Counted from the stretch's first letter, positions 37,805 to 48,470 are shown. The stretch: 64,000 bases of DNA from Acinetobacter piscicola (GCF_002233755.1 NZ_KZ268709.1:1-64000); one strand, 5' to 3'. Notes: generated from the sequence alone by a model not told the origin. Program-made: numbers and translations.

Positions 37805-38356
37805 ATGAAAATAAAACAATGGATCACATCATTTATATTCACCAGTTTATTTTTGGGAACCCAATCTATTGTCTTTGCTAGTCCAGCAACAGATAAAAGT
37901 GTAGATAAGTTGATGCAACTTTCAAATATTTCCGAGGTCTTTAAACAAAGCACCAAAGACATGCAACCTTATTTTGATGAACAAGCGGAAGACCTTGTCC
38001 GCCAAGTGACTGGTGCTCAAACATTCAATATTGATCAACAAAATGCGGTTCTACAAATCAGCGCACTTTACAGTGAAGTCCAACAACGGATTACCACAGA
38101 CCCTAAATTCATGAACGTGTTTAAGACGCTGTTCAAAAAGACATTTACAGAAGAAGAAGTTCAAGCCAATATTCAGTTTCTGAGCACCCCAATTGGGCAA
38201 TCGATTAATCATAAAATGAATCTACTGATGTCAGATATCATGTTAGAAACAACAAAATTTTCACAAGAACAAATGTTAAAAGAAGAAAATCAAAAGTTGA
38301 TTAGACAGAAAATGGAAGCGATCTTAGTGCCCTTGGTTCAAGGGCGAGAAGACTGA
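37805..38356 (+). CDS. DUF2059 domain protein, exported
   Basis: A 183-residue protein with a signal peptide (cleavage near FA-SPA, residue 26) and a DUF2059 domain. Typical family marks are the helical repeat LMQLSNISEVFKQSTKDMQ and the motif FTEEEVQANIQFLSTPIGQS near residues 118-137 (acidic-acidic-[IVL]-x-x-x-x-x-[FY][LY]-x-[ST]-P-x-G-[QK]). The domain's function is unknown; it is found in periplasmic or secreted proteins. It is followed 50 bases later by a second gene of the same family. There is no room for a promoter after the fumA terminator, so it may depend on read-through or on a promoter inside fumA. Confidence 0.8.
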   Translation: MKIKQWITSFIFTSLFLGTQSIVFASPATDKSVDKLMQLSNISEVFKQSTKDMQPYFDEQAEDLVRQVTGAQTFNIDQQNAVLQISALYSEVQQRITTDPKFMNVFKTLFKKTFTEEEVQANIQFLSTPIGQSINHKMNLLMSDIMLETTKFSQEQMLKEENQKLIRQKMEAILVPLVQGRED

Positions 38357-38406
38357 ATTTATAAATATATCCGATTCTAAACTGAATACTCATAAAGGAA
38401 TAAAAC

Positions 38407-38934
38407 ATGAAAGCTATCAAATATTTTATCTGTGGTCTGATCTGTTGTTCTGCCAATTTAAGTTTCGCAGCTCAAGCAACGCCGCAAGATGTTGAAAAAT
38501 TGATTAATGTTATGAATTTAAATCAACTGATCCAAGATACACTCAAACAAATTCGTCCACAGCTTGATCAACAAGCTTATGTCATCGTTCAATCCATCGT
38601 AAAACATGAAAATTTAAGCCCACAAGAGCAAGTGATTGCCAATCAATTGGCGGATAAACTTTATGTGCAAAGCCAAAAAACCTTAGCTTGGGATAAATTA
38701 AAACCCATTTATTCAAAAATTTATAGCAATGTATTTAATTCAGAAGAGATCAAAGCACAAATTGATTTTTATTCAAGTCCTATTGGCCAATCGATTTTAC
38801 AAAAAACACCACAGGTCGCTCAAGAAAGTATGAAAATTATGAATGATCAATTATTTTCCGTGATGCAAACCACGCGACAAGATTTTGCAGATATTGATAA
38901 ACAGTTACGTGAGCTAAAAAAACAAGCTGAATAA
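38407..38934 (+). CDS. DUF2059 domain protein, exported, tandem paralogue
   Basis: A 175-residue relative of the gene just upstream: signal peptide ending SFA-AQA near residue 21, helical region LINVMNLNQLIQDTLKQIRP, then FNSEEIKAQIDFYSSPIGQS near residues 113-132, the DUF2059 signature. By eye the two share the signature and overall layout but not close identity, so the duplication is old. They are probably cotranscribed and may act together in the periplasm. Function unknown. Confidence 0.78.
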   Translation: MKAIKYFICGLICCSANLSFAAQATPQDVEKLINVMNLNQLIQDTLKQIRPQLDQQAYVIVQSIVKHENLSPQEQVIANQLADKLYVQSQKTLAWDKLKPIYSKIYSNVFNSEEIKAQIDFYSSPIGQSILQKTPQVAQESMKIMNDQLFSVMQTTRQDFADIDKQLRELKKQAE

Positions 38935-38964
38935 AACGACGAAAATAATGATGATAAAAACAAA

Positions 38965-38994
38965 GAAATCGAGTTAAACGCTTAACTCGATTTC
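38965..38994. terminator. Hairpin after the DUF2059 pair
   Basis: GAAATCGAGTTAA (38965-38977), ACGC, and its exact complement (38982-38994) form a 13-bp stem. The T-run is poor, so termination may be partial. Confidence 0.65.
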
Positions 38995-39062
38995 TGATAA
39001 GAGCGTCAGTCTATTTCAGCTCAAAAGCACTGATTTAAAAAACACTGACTTAACTTGTTGAA

Positions 39063-39812
39063 TTACCAAGTCATTGGATTCCAAATTTTGAATGGTTGAG
39101 TTAAATGCACATCATCACTGACTTTATAATCTTCACCTTTAATTTTTTCTTTTGGCTTAATTACACGTCCGTCAGCTGTGACTTCCCCAACAAAATTTAA
39201 TCCTGGTGATTTCAACTGTGTCATTGCGATTTCTTTCAACGCTTGACGTGTTGGCATTTGCATTAAAGGACCAACTCGCAGCAGTCCAGCTTCACCATTA
39301 GGGCCTCCACGAAATTTTTCCTCTTCATATTTCACAAAGTATTGCCCACCTGCTTCTACAGAGAAATAGGCAACTTTCGGTTTTTGAAAATGTAAAACAC
39401 CCAAAGGACGACTTAAACTTAACTTATAATCCCCTTCAGCTAATTCAACCCAATAATAATGGTTGCTGATTAGACTTGGGATATGTTCACCATTCAAAAA
39501 GAAACTGGTTGGTATGATTTCCTGCCTATTCCATCGACTATCTGGGCGATAAAAATAGACGATCGCAGCTTGTGGATTTTGAGGTTTAACCAGTTTGAAA
39601 TATTGACCTGGCTTTTGTTTCATCCAAGAGCCAGCAGAAAATGAAGCAATTTTATATTGATCAAGTTTCTCATGAACCAATGAATCTTCTTTTTTAAAAT
39701 CAACTGGATCCAAAGTCGAAACAACTTTTACAGATTGCTGTTCAACTAATTGATGACTTTGACACGCTGCTAAACCACAACTGATCAAAACAACTAAACC
39801 GATGTAACGCAT
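39063..39812 (-). CDS. Lipoprotein with DUF2846-like domain
   Basis: A 249-residue lipoprotein; the signal ends VVLISCGLAACQSHQ with the lipidated Cys at about residue 17 and Gln after it. The central part AAIVYFYRPDSRWNRQEIIP near residue 83, then FFLNGEHIPSLISNHYYWVEL and YFSVEAGGQYFVKYEEE, fits the small beta domain called DUF2846 (Y-F-Y-R-P, then a short G-loop and a hydrophobic-x-Y pattern). Function unknown. It follows clpX on the same strand but a terminator lies between. Start backed by GAGGGA. Confidence 0.65.
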   Translation of the reverse strand: MRYIGLVVLISCGLAACQSHQLVEQQSVKVVSTLDPVDFKKEDSLVHEKLDQYKIASFSAGSWMKQKPGQYFKLVKPQNPQAAIVYFYRPDSRWNRQEIIPTSFFLNGEHIPSLISNHYYWVELAEGDYKLSLSRPLGVLHFQKPKVAYFSVEAGGQYFVKYEEEKFRGGPNGEAGLLRVGPLMQMPTRQALKEIAMTQLKSPGLNFVGEVTADGRVIKPKEKIKGEDYKVSDDVHLTQPFKIWNPMTW

Positions 39813-39908
39813 GATTATCCCTCACCGCGTATTTTTTATTTTTCGTTCTTGATTAAACACTATTTTTCGCCATTGAGCTTAACATTTCAATGACCATTTA
39901 AAAATAAA

Positions 39909-39941
39909 AAACGTGTAAATAGTCAAGCTAATTACACGTTT
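39909..39941 (-). terminator. Terminator of clpX
   Basis: AAACGTGTAA and TTACACGTTT (arms 39932-39941 and 39909-39918) are followed on the minus strand by a T-rich run. Confidence 0.75.
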
Positions 39942-39981
39942 CAGATGAATTGCATCAGTTATTCAAACAAAATACACTGAA

Positions 39982-41292
39982 TTAAGCAGATTTTGTATCA
40001 AGTACCTTTAAATCCACTTTTTCTACATCCATTTGTTCTTGCTTCGGCTGACGTCCTGCTTGATAAACAGGTTCAGCTTTATCATTAATCACTGCTTCAT
40101 TGATAATCACTGTACCTACATCTTCACGACTTGGTAAGTCATACATCGTTTCAAGCAAGACATTTTCAAGAATAGAACGTAGACCACGCGCACCTGTATT
40201 ACGATCAAGTGCTTTTTTCGCAACTGCACGTAAAGCAGAGTCTTCAAAAATGAGGTCAACATTTTCCATCTCAAAGAGATATTGATATTGGCGTGTCAAT
40301 GCATTTTTAGGCTCAGTCAAAATTTGCATCAAAGCTTCTTCATCAAGCTCTTCAAGCGTTGCAATGACAGGCAAACGACCAATAAACTCTGGAATTAAAC
40401 CAAAACGAACCAAGTCGGTAGCTTCAACTTGACGGAATAACTCAGATAACTTTTTACCATCATCTTTATTCTTCACATCAGCCGTGAAACCAATACCACC
40501 CTTCTCTTGACGTTGCTGTACAACCTTTTCAAGTCCTGAGAAAGCACCACCGCAAATAAATAAGATATTTGCTGTATCCACTTGAATAAATTCTTGCTGT
40601 GGATGCTTACGGCCACCTTGTGGTGGAATGGATGCAACTGTACCCTCAATCATTTTTAACAATGCTTGCTGTACACCTTCACCAGACACATCACGGGTAA
40701 TCGATGGGTTTTCAGATTTACGGGTAATTTTATCAATTTCATCAATGTAGATAATGCCCTTTTGCGCCTTCTCTACATCATAATCCGCTTTTTGCAATAA
40801 CTTTTGAATAATGTTTTCAACATCTTCACCGACATAACCCGCTTCGGTCAATGTCGTCGCATCTGCCATAGCAAATGGAACATCAAGCAAACGAGCAAGT
40901 GTCTGTGCAAGTAAAGTTTTACCCGAACCAGTAGGCCCAATCAGCAAAATATTACTTTTAGCAATTTCAACAGCATCTGCAGGCTTATGACCTGTTTGGC
41001 TCACTTTTAGACGTTTATAATGGTTATATACAGCAACAGAAAGTGTTTTCTTTGCGGTATCTTGACCAATCACATATTGATCCAACGCAGCACGAATTTC
41101 ATGCGGTTTTGGTAATGGGCGAGTTGCCCAATCACCTGTTTCCACTTGTTGACTGGTTTGGACTAAGTCTAAGCATACATCCACACATTCATTACAAATG
41201 TATGCGTCCTCGCCTGCAATCAATTTACCGACTTCAGACTGCGTTTTACCGCAAAATGAACAATGCTTTTGTCCTTGAGGAAGATCGGACAT
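39982..41292 (-). CDS. clpX: ATP-dependent protease ATPase subunit ClpX
   Basis: A 436-residue AAA+ unfoldase that feeds substrates to ClpP. An N-terminal C4 zinc finger ([14 protein letters not shown], then ICNECVDVC) recruits substrates and adaptors. Walker A is GPTGSGKT near 120, Walker [11 protein letters not shown] near 182, and the ClpP-docking loop motif IGF occurs in [10 protein letters not shown] near 270. I start it at the ATG at 41290-41292, five bases after GGAG, not at the GTG two codons earlier. The clpP stop is 35 bases upstream, so the pair is an operon. Confidence 0.97.
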   Translation of the reverse strand: MSDLPQGQKHCSFCGKTQSEVGKLIAGEDAYICNECVDVCLDLVQTSQQVETGDWATRPLPKPHEIRAALDQYVIGQDTAKKTLSVAVYNHYKRLKVSQTGHKPADAVEIAKSNILLIGPTGSGKTLLAQTLARLLDVPFAMADATTLTEAGYVGEDVENIIQKLLQKADYDVEKAQKGIIYIDEIDKITRKSENPSITRDVSGEGVQQALLKMIEGTVASIPPQGGRKHPQQEFIQVDTANILFICGGAFSGLEKVVQQRQEKGGIGFTADVKNKDDGKKLSELFRQVEATDLVRFGLIPEFIGRLPVIATLEELDEEALMQILTEPKNALTRQYQYLFEMENVDLIFEDSALRAVAKKALDRNTGARGLRSILENVLLETMYDLPSREDVGTVIINEAVINDKAEPVYQAGRQPKQEQMDVEKVDLKVLDTKSA

Positions 41293-41327
41293 TTTCACTC
41301 CAAATTCTTAAATCTTGTCTTTAAAGT

Positions 41328-41939
41328 TTAGTTTTGAGGGCGTTTACTTAATACCTGATCAACTAAACCATATTCTCTCGCTTGTTCAGCAGTCATGAAG
41401 TTATCACGATCTGTATCTTTTGCGACTCTTTCAAAATCTTGACCACTGTGCTCTGCCATCAAACGATTTAATCGTTCTTTGATGAATAGAATTTCACGTG
41501 CGTGAATTTCAATATCAGAAGCCTGACCACGGAAACCACCTAATGGTTGATGGATCATCACACGTGCATTTTCTAAGCAATAACGCTTACCTTTTGCACC
41601 CGCATTTAACAAGAATGCACCCATAGATGCAGCTTGCCCCATGCAATAGGTCACAACATCAGGCTTAATAAATTGCATGGTATCGTAAATTGCCATACCT
41701 GCAGTCACAGAACCACCCGGTGAGTTGATATATAAATGAATATCTTTATCTGGGTTTTCTGCTTCCAAAAACAACATTTGCGCAACAATTAAGTTCGCCA
41801 TGTTGTCTTCAACTTCGCCTGTTAAAAAAATCACTCGCTCACGTAAAAGACGTGAAAAAATATCGAAAGAACGCTCACCACGAGAAGACTGTTCTACGAC
41901 CATTGGTACTAAAGCGTTTTCAATTGATGGAACATACAT
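41328..41939 (-). CDS. clpP: ATP-dependent Clp protease proteolytic subunit
   Basis: A 203-residue serine protease that forms the double-heptamer chamber of ClpXP/ClpAP. Catalytic Ser is in [12 protein letters not shown] near residue 100, His in [13 protein letters not shown] near 125, and Asp in KDTDRDNFM near 174. Length is normal with a short propeptide. It is first in clpP-clpX; the upstream tig gene has its own strong terminator, so clpP needs a promoter in the space 41940-42090. Confidence 0.97.
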   Translation of the reverse strand: MYVPSIENALVPMVVEQSSRGERSFDIFSRLLRERVIFLTGEVEDNMANLIVAQMLFLEAENPDKDIHLYINSPGGSVTAGMAIYDTMQFIKPDVVTYCMGQAASMGAFLLNAGAKGKRYCLENARVMIHQPLGGFRGQASDIEIHAREILFIKERLNRLMAEHSGQDFERVAKDTDRDNFMTAEQAREYGLVDQVLSKRPQN

Positions 41940-42090
41940 ATGTTATTTATTCCTGAATTTTTGTTACTGCACACATAGTCACAATATGAGGGATAATTAC
42001 TGAAAATGCAAAATATTCCCAACCAAATATCCGATATTTTTTGCATTAGTATTGTGAATGGATCTAACAAGCTTATGTTAAATCACATAA

Positions 42091-42109
42091 AAAAAGGCGC
42101 CGAAGCGCC
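42091..42109 (-). terminator. Terminator of tig with TTCG loop
   Basis: On the minus strand GGCGC, TTCG, GCGCC is followed by a T-run. It lies 18 bases after the tig stop. Confidence 0.9.
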
Positions 42110-42127
42110 CTCTTTTCACTGAAGAAC

Positions 42128-43459
42128 TTAGCCTTGTTGACGCGCTTGTTGTTCTTTCAATAAGTCTTGGTAACTTACAACTTCGTCAGTTACTTTAGCA
42201 GCAGCTAAAATATGATCAACAACCTGATCTTCTAACACAACACCTTCAATTTGAGCGCGTTGTTGTTTATCCGTTTTAAAGTATTCAATCACTTCTGTAG
42301 GATCTTCATAAGAAGAAGCCATATCTTCGATATAAGCATCTACACGAGTAGCGTCTACTTCAAGTTTAGCATCAGCCAATACTTTGCTGACTAATACGCC
42401 AAGTTTAACTGCTTTTTCAGCTTGTTCTTTGAACAAATCATCTGGAAGCATGCTGCTATCAAATGCTTTTGCACCTTGAGCACCAAACTGTTGAGTGAAT
42501 TGTTGAATCATTTGTTGACGTTGACGGTCAATTTCTTGTGCCAACATAGACTCTGGAACTTCCACTTCGTTTGCAGCAACAAGTGCATCAAAAGTTGCAC
42601 CTTTCACTTGATTACGAAGACCATTTTTCACTTCACGTTCCATGTTTTTACGAACGTCAGCTTTTAATTTTTCAACGCCTTCTTCTTCAGTCACACCAAA
42701 GATTTTTAAGAATTCAGCATCAATTTCAGGAAGTTTTTGCTTTTCAACAAGTTTTACATTGATTTTGAATTGAGCAGCTTTACCAGCAAGGTTTTCAGCT
42801 TGGTAATCTTCTGGGAAAGTAACATCAATCACTTTCTCTTCGCCTTTCTTCATACCAACGATACCGTCTTCGAAGCCAGGGATCATACGACCAGAACCTA
42901 AAACGAGTTTAAAGTCTTCAGCAGCACCGCCTTCAAACTTCTCACCATCAACAGTACCTTCGAAATCGAAAGTTACTTGCATGTCTTTTTTAGACATACC
43001 TTTGGTTTCAGTCCATTCAGCACGTTGCTTTTGAAGATTCTCAAGCATTGCTTCAACATCTTTGTCAGTCACTTCAGATGACTTACGTGCAATTTCAAGG
43101 CCGTCAAATTTAACTTCAACTTCTGGGTAAACTTCAACAGTTGCTTGATAAACCAAAGCATCGTCTTTGTTTTCAACTTTATCGATATTTGGCATACCAA
43201 CAGCGTTGATTTTTTCTTGTTGAATCGCTTCAAATACGGTGTCACGAATAATGTCGTTGACAACTTCTTGGTAAATGCCCGCGCCATATTCACGACGTAC
43301 AACATTTACAGGCACTTTACCTTGACGGAAGCCGTTAATCTTCACAGTTTTAGCAGTGCGTTTCAAGCGAGCTTCAAACTGCTCGTTAATACGGCTCGTC
43401 GGTACAGATACATTTAAACGACGGGCAACGCCCGAAACCGCTTCAGAAGTTACTTGCAT
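42128..43459 (-). CDS. tig: Trigger factor
   Basis: A 443-residue ribosome-bound chaperone with peptidyl-prolyl isomerase activity. The ribosome-docking signature [17 protein letters not shown] is near residues 43-59, the FKBP-like domain spans about 150-245 ([39 protein letters not shown]), and the helical C-terminal arms follow. Length is normal. Start has GAGGAAG upstream. It leads the conserved tig-clpP-clpX order, though here transcription is separated by a terminator. Confidence 0.97.
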   Translation of the reverse strand: MQVTSEAVSGVARRLNVSVPTSRINEQFEARLKRTAKTVKINGFRQGKVPVNVVRREYGAGIYQEVVNDIIRDTVFEAIQQEKINAVGMPNIDKVENKDDALVYQATVEVYPEVEVKFDGLEIARKSSEVTDKDVEAMLENLQKQRAEWTETKGMSKKDMQVTFDFEGTVDGEKFEGGAAEDFKLVLGSGRMIPGFEDGIVGMKKGEEKVIDVTFPEDYQAENLAGKAAQFKINVKLVEKQKLPEIDAEFLKIFGVTEEEGVEKLKADVRKNMEREVKNGLRNQVKGATFDALVAANEVEVPESMLAQEIDRQRQQMIQQFTQQFGAQGAKAFDSSMLPDDLFKEQAEKAVKLGVLVSKVLADAKLEVDATRVDAYIEDMASSYEDPTEVIEYFKTDKQQRAQIEGVVLEDQVVDHILAAAKVTDEVVSYQDLLKEQQARQQG

Positions 43460-43644
43460 GGCTTCCTCGATAGAATTTAATAATTACAGTTTTTAAAAAG
43501 TGCCACATATTATATGACAACATTAAAGGATATACAAAACAGGATGACGAAACTATAAGTTTTTATTTTGTTTTATTCGATTATTTCATTTTCTTTTATT
43601 TTTTTGAGTAAAAGCTCAACTTTTGTATGATTTTTATTGCAAAT

Positions 43645-43663
43645 GATAAACTTTATCATTATC
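43645..43663 (+). promoter_or_regulatory. Fur box of the CirA-like receptor
   Basis: GATAAACTTTATCATTATC matches the inverted Fur consensus at 16 of 19 positions, and overlapping offset registers (ATGATAAACTTTATCATT) suggest more than one Fur dimer. It is 70 bases before the start. Confidence 0.78.
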
Positions 43664-43731
43664 ATTGCTATGCTTTTTTAATATTTTATTAATTTTCATA
43701 TATTTATCTCGTCCAATTTGGAATTCTATTT

Positions 43732-45906
43732 ATGAGTAAGTTCAACCTCCGCCCATTAAGCCTTGCTATTATCGGAATAACTGCAAGTTCTGCGTTTGCA
43801 AATACACAAACTGAGGATTCCTCCTCAACGCATCAACTTTCAACAATTGTGGTTTCAGCTGCGGGGTTTGAACAAGATATTAAAAATGCACCTGCTTCTA
43901 TTAGTGTCATTACACAAGAAGATATAAGAAAAAACAATGCAACTAGCATTTCGGACTTATTAGTCAATGTTCCTGGTATCGACATTCGTGATGGTGTAGG
44001 TAAAACCTCAGGTTTAAACATAAAAATGCGTGGTTTAGGCAATGAATATAGCCTCATTCTTATTGATGGCCGCCGCCAATCCACTTCATCAGATGTAACA
44101 CCAAATGGTTTTGGTGAGTCATCAAATGGTTTTCTTCCACCTTTAGCAGCAATTGAGCGAATTGAAGTCATCCGTGGACCAATGGCAACACGTTATGGTT
44201 CTGAAGCGATGGGTGGCGTGATTAACATCATCACCAAGAAAATATCTGATCAATGGAATGGAAATGTTACGGTTGGCGGTAACATAATGGAAGATAAAGA
44301 CGAAGCAGATTCTTGGAAGACAAGCTTTGTGTTGAATGGACCAGTTATCAATGACCGTTTAGGATTACAACTACGTGGTAGTTATTTAGATCGCCAAGAA
44401 TCTGCACGTATTACTGGAACATCAGGCCGTGATCCTCGTCCAAGTGAAGCAGATATTTATGATGTAGGCGCGAAGTTACATTTAAAAATAGATGAAAAAA
44501 ATGCGCTATGGGTGGATGGATTCCATTCTAGTCAAACATATAGTAACGCAGATAATCGCTTAGGAACTCAAGATACGCCGACTCGAGCAAACGGTTATAA
44601 AGATGAATTAGAATTTAATCGTGAACAATATTCTATTGGTCATGATGGCGACTATAATTTTGGTACATGGAAATCTTATGTTAGCCAAACAAAAACAGAG
44701 ACTTTAGGTCGAACTATTCCAAGAAATACATTTCCAAATAATGCTTACGCAGGACAAGACCGTACTTTAGAAAATACAGACCTTGTTGCAGACTCACATG
44801 TGATTTTGCCTATTCAGAATCACAAAGTGACTCTTGGTGGAGAATATAAAAAAGCTGAGATAGCAGATGATGTGGCTGGCGCTGGAGCAAAATTTAAGAA
44901 AGACTCATTATCATTTTATGCTGAAGATGAGTGGAGTCTAAATGATACATTACACTTAACAGTCGGTGGTCGTTATGAAGATCATTCAGGTTTTGGCGGG
45001 CAATTTAGCCCACGAGGTTATTTAGTTTGGAATGCGACAGATGCATTCACATTAAAAGGTGGTGTGAGTACAGGATATAAAGCCCCTTCTGCAAAAGCAC
45101 TACATGACGGTATTATTGGTGTGAGTGGTCAAGGTACAAACTTTTTAATTGGATCTCCAAATTTAAAACCTGAAGAATCGTTAAATTATGAACTCGGTTT
45201 TAATTTTAATCGTGGTGATTTGGATCTCACAACAACTGCATTTTTCACCAAAATTGATAATTTGATCACTGATGGTCCTGATTTATACAATTGTTCTTCA
45301 ACAGCGAATCCGAATCGACCAAACTGTGTAAGTTATGGATCTCATATTACTCAAGATACATTCTCTCAAAGTATCAATGCGAATGAAGCAGAAACAAAAG
45401 GCGTTGAACTCAGCTTAAAATACAACATCATTCCAGAATGGGATATTAAAGCTGCTTATACCTATATGGAAACCGAGATTACCAAAGGTGAAAATAAAGG
45501 CTCTTATCTGAATAATGTGCCTAAAAATGCCTTTAATATGACATCAACATGGCATATCAATGATCAGTTTGATCTTTGGTTACAACATGAATATAAGTCT
45601 GAGCGGAAACGTTATAGTACAGAGCAAACTGCTGGTGATGCTGCCATTATTTATGCAGCAACAGGAAACAAATTAAAAGGCTATAACTTATTTAATTTAG
45701 GTGCGAGCTACTTAATTAATGACAATCTACGCATTAATGGTGCAGTAAACAATTTACTGGATAAAGACTTTACAGATAATGGTACTTATATAGATGCAAA
45801 TGGTAATCCAGCCTCTTACTATGATTATATGACGATAGGTTCTAGCACTTCAGGAACTTACATTTCTGGTCGTAATTTATGGCTTTCCTTATCCTATGAT
45901 TTCTAA
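43732..45906 (+). CDS. TonB-dependent catecholate receptor, CirA-like
   Basis: A 724-residue outer-membrane receptor with a signal peptide ending SAFA-NTQ. The TonB box region is STIVVSAAGFEQ; the plug has NAPASISVITQEDIRKNN, KMRGLGNEYSLILIDGRRQS and IERIEVIRGPMATRYGSEAM. The barrel ends GRNLWLSLSYDF with the C-terminal Phe. Sequence pattern and length resemble E. coli CirA, which takes up catechol compounds such as linear enterobactin breakdown products and colicin Ia. Fur control is supported by the upstream box. It has its own terminator. Ligand not provable from sequence. Confidence 0.9.
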   Translation: MSKFNLRPLSLAIIGITASSAFANTQTEDSSSTHQLSTIVVSAAGFEQDIKNAPASISVITQEDIRKNNATSISDLLVNVPGIDIRDGVGKTSGLNIKMRGLGNEYSLILIDGRRQSTSSDVTPNGFGESSNGFLPPLAAIERIEVIRGPMATRYGSEAMGGVINIITKKISDQWNGNVTVGGNIMEDKDEADSWKTSFVLNGPVINDRLGLQLRGSYLDRQESARITGTSGRDPRPSEADIYDVGAKLHLKIDEKNALWVDGFHSSQTYSNADNRLGTQDTPTRANGYKDELEFNREQYSIGHDGDYNFGTWKSYVSQTKTETLGRTIPRNTFPNNAYAGQDRTLENTDLVADSHVILPIQNHKVTLGGEYKKAEIADDVAGAGAKFKKDSLSFYAEDEWSLNDTLHLTVGGRYEDHSGFGGQFSPRGYLVWNATDAFTLKGGVSTGYKAPSAKALHDGIIGVSGQGTNFLIGSPNLKPEESLNYELGFNFNRGDLDLTTTAFFTKIDNLITDGPDLYNCSSTANPNRPNCVSYGSHITQDTFSQSINANEAETKGVELSLKYNIIPEWDIKAAYTYMETEITKGENKGSYLNNVPKNAFNMTSTWHINDQFDLWLQHEYKSERKRYSTEQTAGDAAIIYAATGNKLKGYNLFNLGASYLINDNLRINGAVNNLLDKDFTDNGTYIDANGNPASYYDYMTIGSSTSGTYISGRNLWLSLSYDF

Positions 45907-45934
45907 GGATTTTTGAAATCTAAAATTTCAATAA

Positions 45935-45966
45935 AAAACCCTGTTTTAACAGGGTTTTATTTTTTT
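45935..45966 (+). terminator. Terminator of the CirA-like receptor gene
   Basis: AAAACCCTGTT (45935-45945), TT, AACAGGGTTTT (45948-45958), then a T-rich tract. Confidence 0.88.
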
Positions 45967-46077
45967 ACAAAAAATCATGCATTTACAAACATATTGTTAC
46001 ACTATTCCATTTATTTTTACACTCTATTTTAAATCTACAATCGTTAATAACAATTGATATGAATTGGTATAAAAAAC

Positions 46078-46096
46078 AAGAATCATTATTATTCGC
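46078..46096 (-). promoter_or_regulatory. Weak Fur-like site before the first Fiu-type receptor
   Basis: Read on the minus strand the site matches the 19-base Fur consensus at only 13 positions. It is listed because the neighbouring receptors have good boxes and this one does not. Confidence 0.25.
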
Positions 46097-46130
46097 ATAC
46101 AAATTTGCATTACTCTTTGTGAGTTCCAGT

Positions 46131-48416
46131 ATGTCTTTTATCAAATCGCGTAAAAAACTTGTTACTACAGCAATCGCCTCTTCTTTATCAGTTATCGCCA
46201 CTACAGCGATTGCACAAGAAGAAATTGCACAATTGCCAACAATCAAAGCTCAAGCAACAAACGAACAAAGCTTAAAAGTAGACCAATCTGCAAATACAAA
46301 ATTTGTAGCTCCTCTTTTAGATACACCTAAGTCTGTATCTGTAATTTCAAAACAATTAATTCAAGACACGCAAGTTACAACGCTTGCAGACGCCCTTCGT
46401 ACCGTTCCAGGGATTACCTTAGGTGCTGGTGAAGGTGGTAACCCAAATGGTGACCGTCCGTTTATCCGCGGTTACAACTCTGAAAGCTCAATGTTTGTTG
46501 ATGGTGTACGTAATTCAACCTCACAAAACCGAGAAATGTTTGCAGTAGAGCAAGTTGAAATTACCAAAGGTTCTGCATCTGCTATGGGCGGTGCAGGTAC
46601 AACTGGCGGCAGTATTAACATGATTTCTAAAGTTGCTAAACAAGGTGACTTTTTAGAAGGCTCTGTTGGCGCTGGCACAGACGATTACCAACGTATTACC
46701 TTAGATGGTAACAAAGATTTTGGTAATGGTATTGCTGCACGTGTTGCTGTCATGGGACACCACAATGACAAAGCTGGCCAAAAAGATGGTACTGAATATG
46801 CACGTGCTGGTATCGCTCCAAGCATTACTTTTGGCTTAGACAGTGATACACGTGCGACATTAAGTTATTACTACTTAAAAACTGACGATACGCCAGATTC
46901 GGGTATTCCATATAACAATCCATTTGCAGCTACAAATGCAAAAGTAGGTTTAAATGGTAATGGTAAGCCGATCGATGTTAAACAAGGCATGTACTATGGC
47001 TGGAAAGATCGCGATTTTCAAAAGCAAGAAAACCAATCGGGAACCATCAAGCTTGAGCATGATCTTACTGATAATTTAACCATTTCCAATACTGCTGTTT
47101 ATAACAAATCAAAGAACGATTACCTTTGGACTAACCCTGATGATTCAAAAGGGAACTTCTATAATGCTAAAGGTGATTTAACAGGAAATGTTTGGGCTCG
47201 TGCAAACTCACGTGTTGGCGATACCGACGCATTTACAGATCAACTGGCTTTAAAAGGCAAATTTAATACTGGTCGCTTCAAGCACAGCTTCAACTTAGGC
47301 GCTGAATACTCTGAGCAAGATACAGATCGTACGCAATATATTATTGATGGCTTGACGACTACAGGTACTGCGAATAGCGCATGTAATGCAGCTGCTATTG
47401 CTTCTGGCTGGTGTACGTCTGTACAACATCCTAATCGTGGTCAATGGACTGGTACGCTTAGTACAGTTGGTGCCGATCGTTATAAAATTGAAAATGAAAA
47501 TACCTCAGTTTACTTCCTTGACAGCATTGAATTACACCCACAATGGATTTTAGATTTAGGTCTTCGTTGGGATGATTATTCTGCTAAACAGACTATGACT
47601 TATGGTGCACGTAATAGTGCGGTATTAGGAAGTAGTACGGCTCCTGCAACAGCAAAAACAGGCGATCAAGTTGCCATTAAAAATGATTCTGATTTTGTAA
47701 ATTATCAAGCTGGCTTAGTTTATAAACCTGTAGAAAATGGTTCGATCTATGTAAGTTATGCAACTTCATCAAACCCAGTCGGTGTAGATGGTGGTGATGG
47801 TTCTGAAGGCATTACTACTGCAATCAAGAATCTAAAACCAGAAGAAGTTCGTACGATGGAACTTGGTACGAAATGGGATGTTTTAAATGACAAGTTGAAC
47901 TTAACTGCTGCCATTTTCCGTACTGAAAAAACCAATACTCGTGCAACAGCAGATGACGGTACAACCAAAAATATTGGTGAAACACGTGTCGATGGTTTTG
48001 AGTTAGGCATCAACGGTAATATCACTGAAAAATGGGGTGTATCTGCGGGTTATACTTATTTAGACAGTGAATTAGTGGATGATGGTACTGGCTTAAATGA
48101 TGGTAAACAAGTTCAAAACGTTGCAAAAAATAGTGGAACACTTTGGACGACATACCAAGTTTTACCTGAACTTACTTTAGGTGCTGGCGCAATTGCTATG
48201 GACAAAGTCTATGGGAATGCGGCGAATACTAAATTTGTTCCAGGTTATGTACGTTACGATGCAATGGCACGTTATAACGTGAATAAGAATGTTGATTTAC
48301 AACTTAATGTAAACAACCTTTCTGACAAACGTTATTTCACTAAAGCATACTCATCACACTATGCAACTGAAGCTGAAGGTCGTAGCGCAGTACTTTCTGT
48401 TAACTTTAAATACTAA
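46131..48416 (+). CDS. TonB-dependent catecholate siderophore receptor, Fiu-like (first copy)
   Basis: A 761-residue outer-membrane receptor. I start it at the ATG at 46131, which gives a normal signal peptide (FIKSRKKLVTTAIASSLSVI, cut near AIA-QEE); the frame opens 24 codons earlier. The plug has LLDTPKSVSVISKQLIQD, FIRGYNSESSMFVDGVRNST and VEITKGSASAMGGAGTTGGS; the barrel ends AVLSVNFKY with a C-terminal Tyr in place of Phe. It resembles the Fiu/BfrD group and the PiuA-type gene 600 bases downstream. The RGP plug motif reads KGSASAMGG. It probably imports ferric catecholates. Confidence 0.88.
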   Translation: MSFIKSRKKLVTTAIASSLSVIATTAIAQEEIAQLPTIKAQATNEQSLKVDQSANTKFVAPLLDTPKSVSVISKQLIQDTQVTTLADALRTVPGITLGAGEGGNPNGDRPFIRGYNSESSMFVDGVRNSTSQNREMFAVEQVEITKGSASAMGGAGTTGGSINMISKVAKQGDFLEGSVGAGTDDYQRITLDGNKDFGNGIAARVAVMGHHNDKAGQKDGTEYARAGIAPSITFGLDSDTRATLSYYYLKTDDTPDSGIPYNNPFAATNAKVGLNGNGKPIDVKQGMYYGWKDRDFQKQENQSGTIKLEHDLTDNLTISNTAVYNKSKNDYLWTNPDDSKGNFYNAKGDLTGNVWARANSRVGDTDAFTDQLALKGKFNTGRFKHSFNLGAEYSEQDTDRTQYIIDGLTTTGTANSACNAAAIASGWCTSVQHPNRGQWTGTLSTVGADRYKIENENTSVYFLDSIELHPQWILDLGLRWDDYSAKQTMTYGARNSAVLGSSTAPATAKTGDQVAIKNDSDFVNYQAGLVYKPVENGSIYVSYATSSNPVGVDGGDGSEGITTAIKNLKPEEVRTMELGTKWDVLNDKLNLTAAIFRTEKTNTRATADDGTTKNIGETRVDGFELGINGNITEKWGVSAGYTYLDSELVDDGTGLNDGKQVQNVAKNSGTLWTTYQVLPELTLGAGAIAMDKVYGNAANTKFVPGYVRYDAMARYNVNKNVDLQLNVNNLSDKRYFTKAYSSHYATEAEGRSAVLSVNFKY

Positions 48417-48470
48417 GATCGAAAAACTAAGATCGAATAATCCTATTTTTTGATAGGATAATATTGAGAT

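Noticed and set aside
43833-44171. Minus-strand ORF of 112 codons inside the CirA-like receptor gene
   Set aside because: It lies wholly in a well-supported gene, with no ribosome site or recognisable product; a shadow frame.
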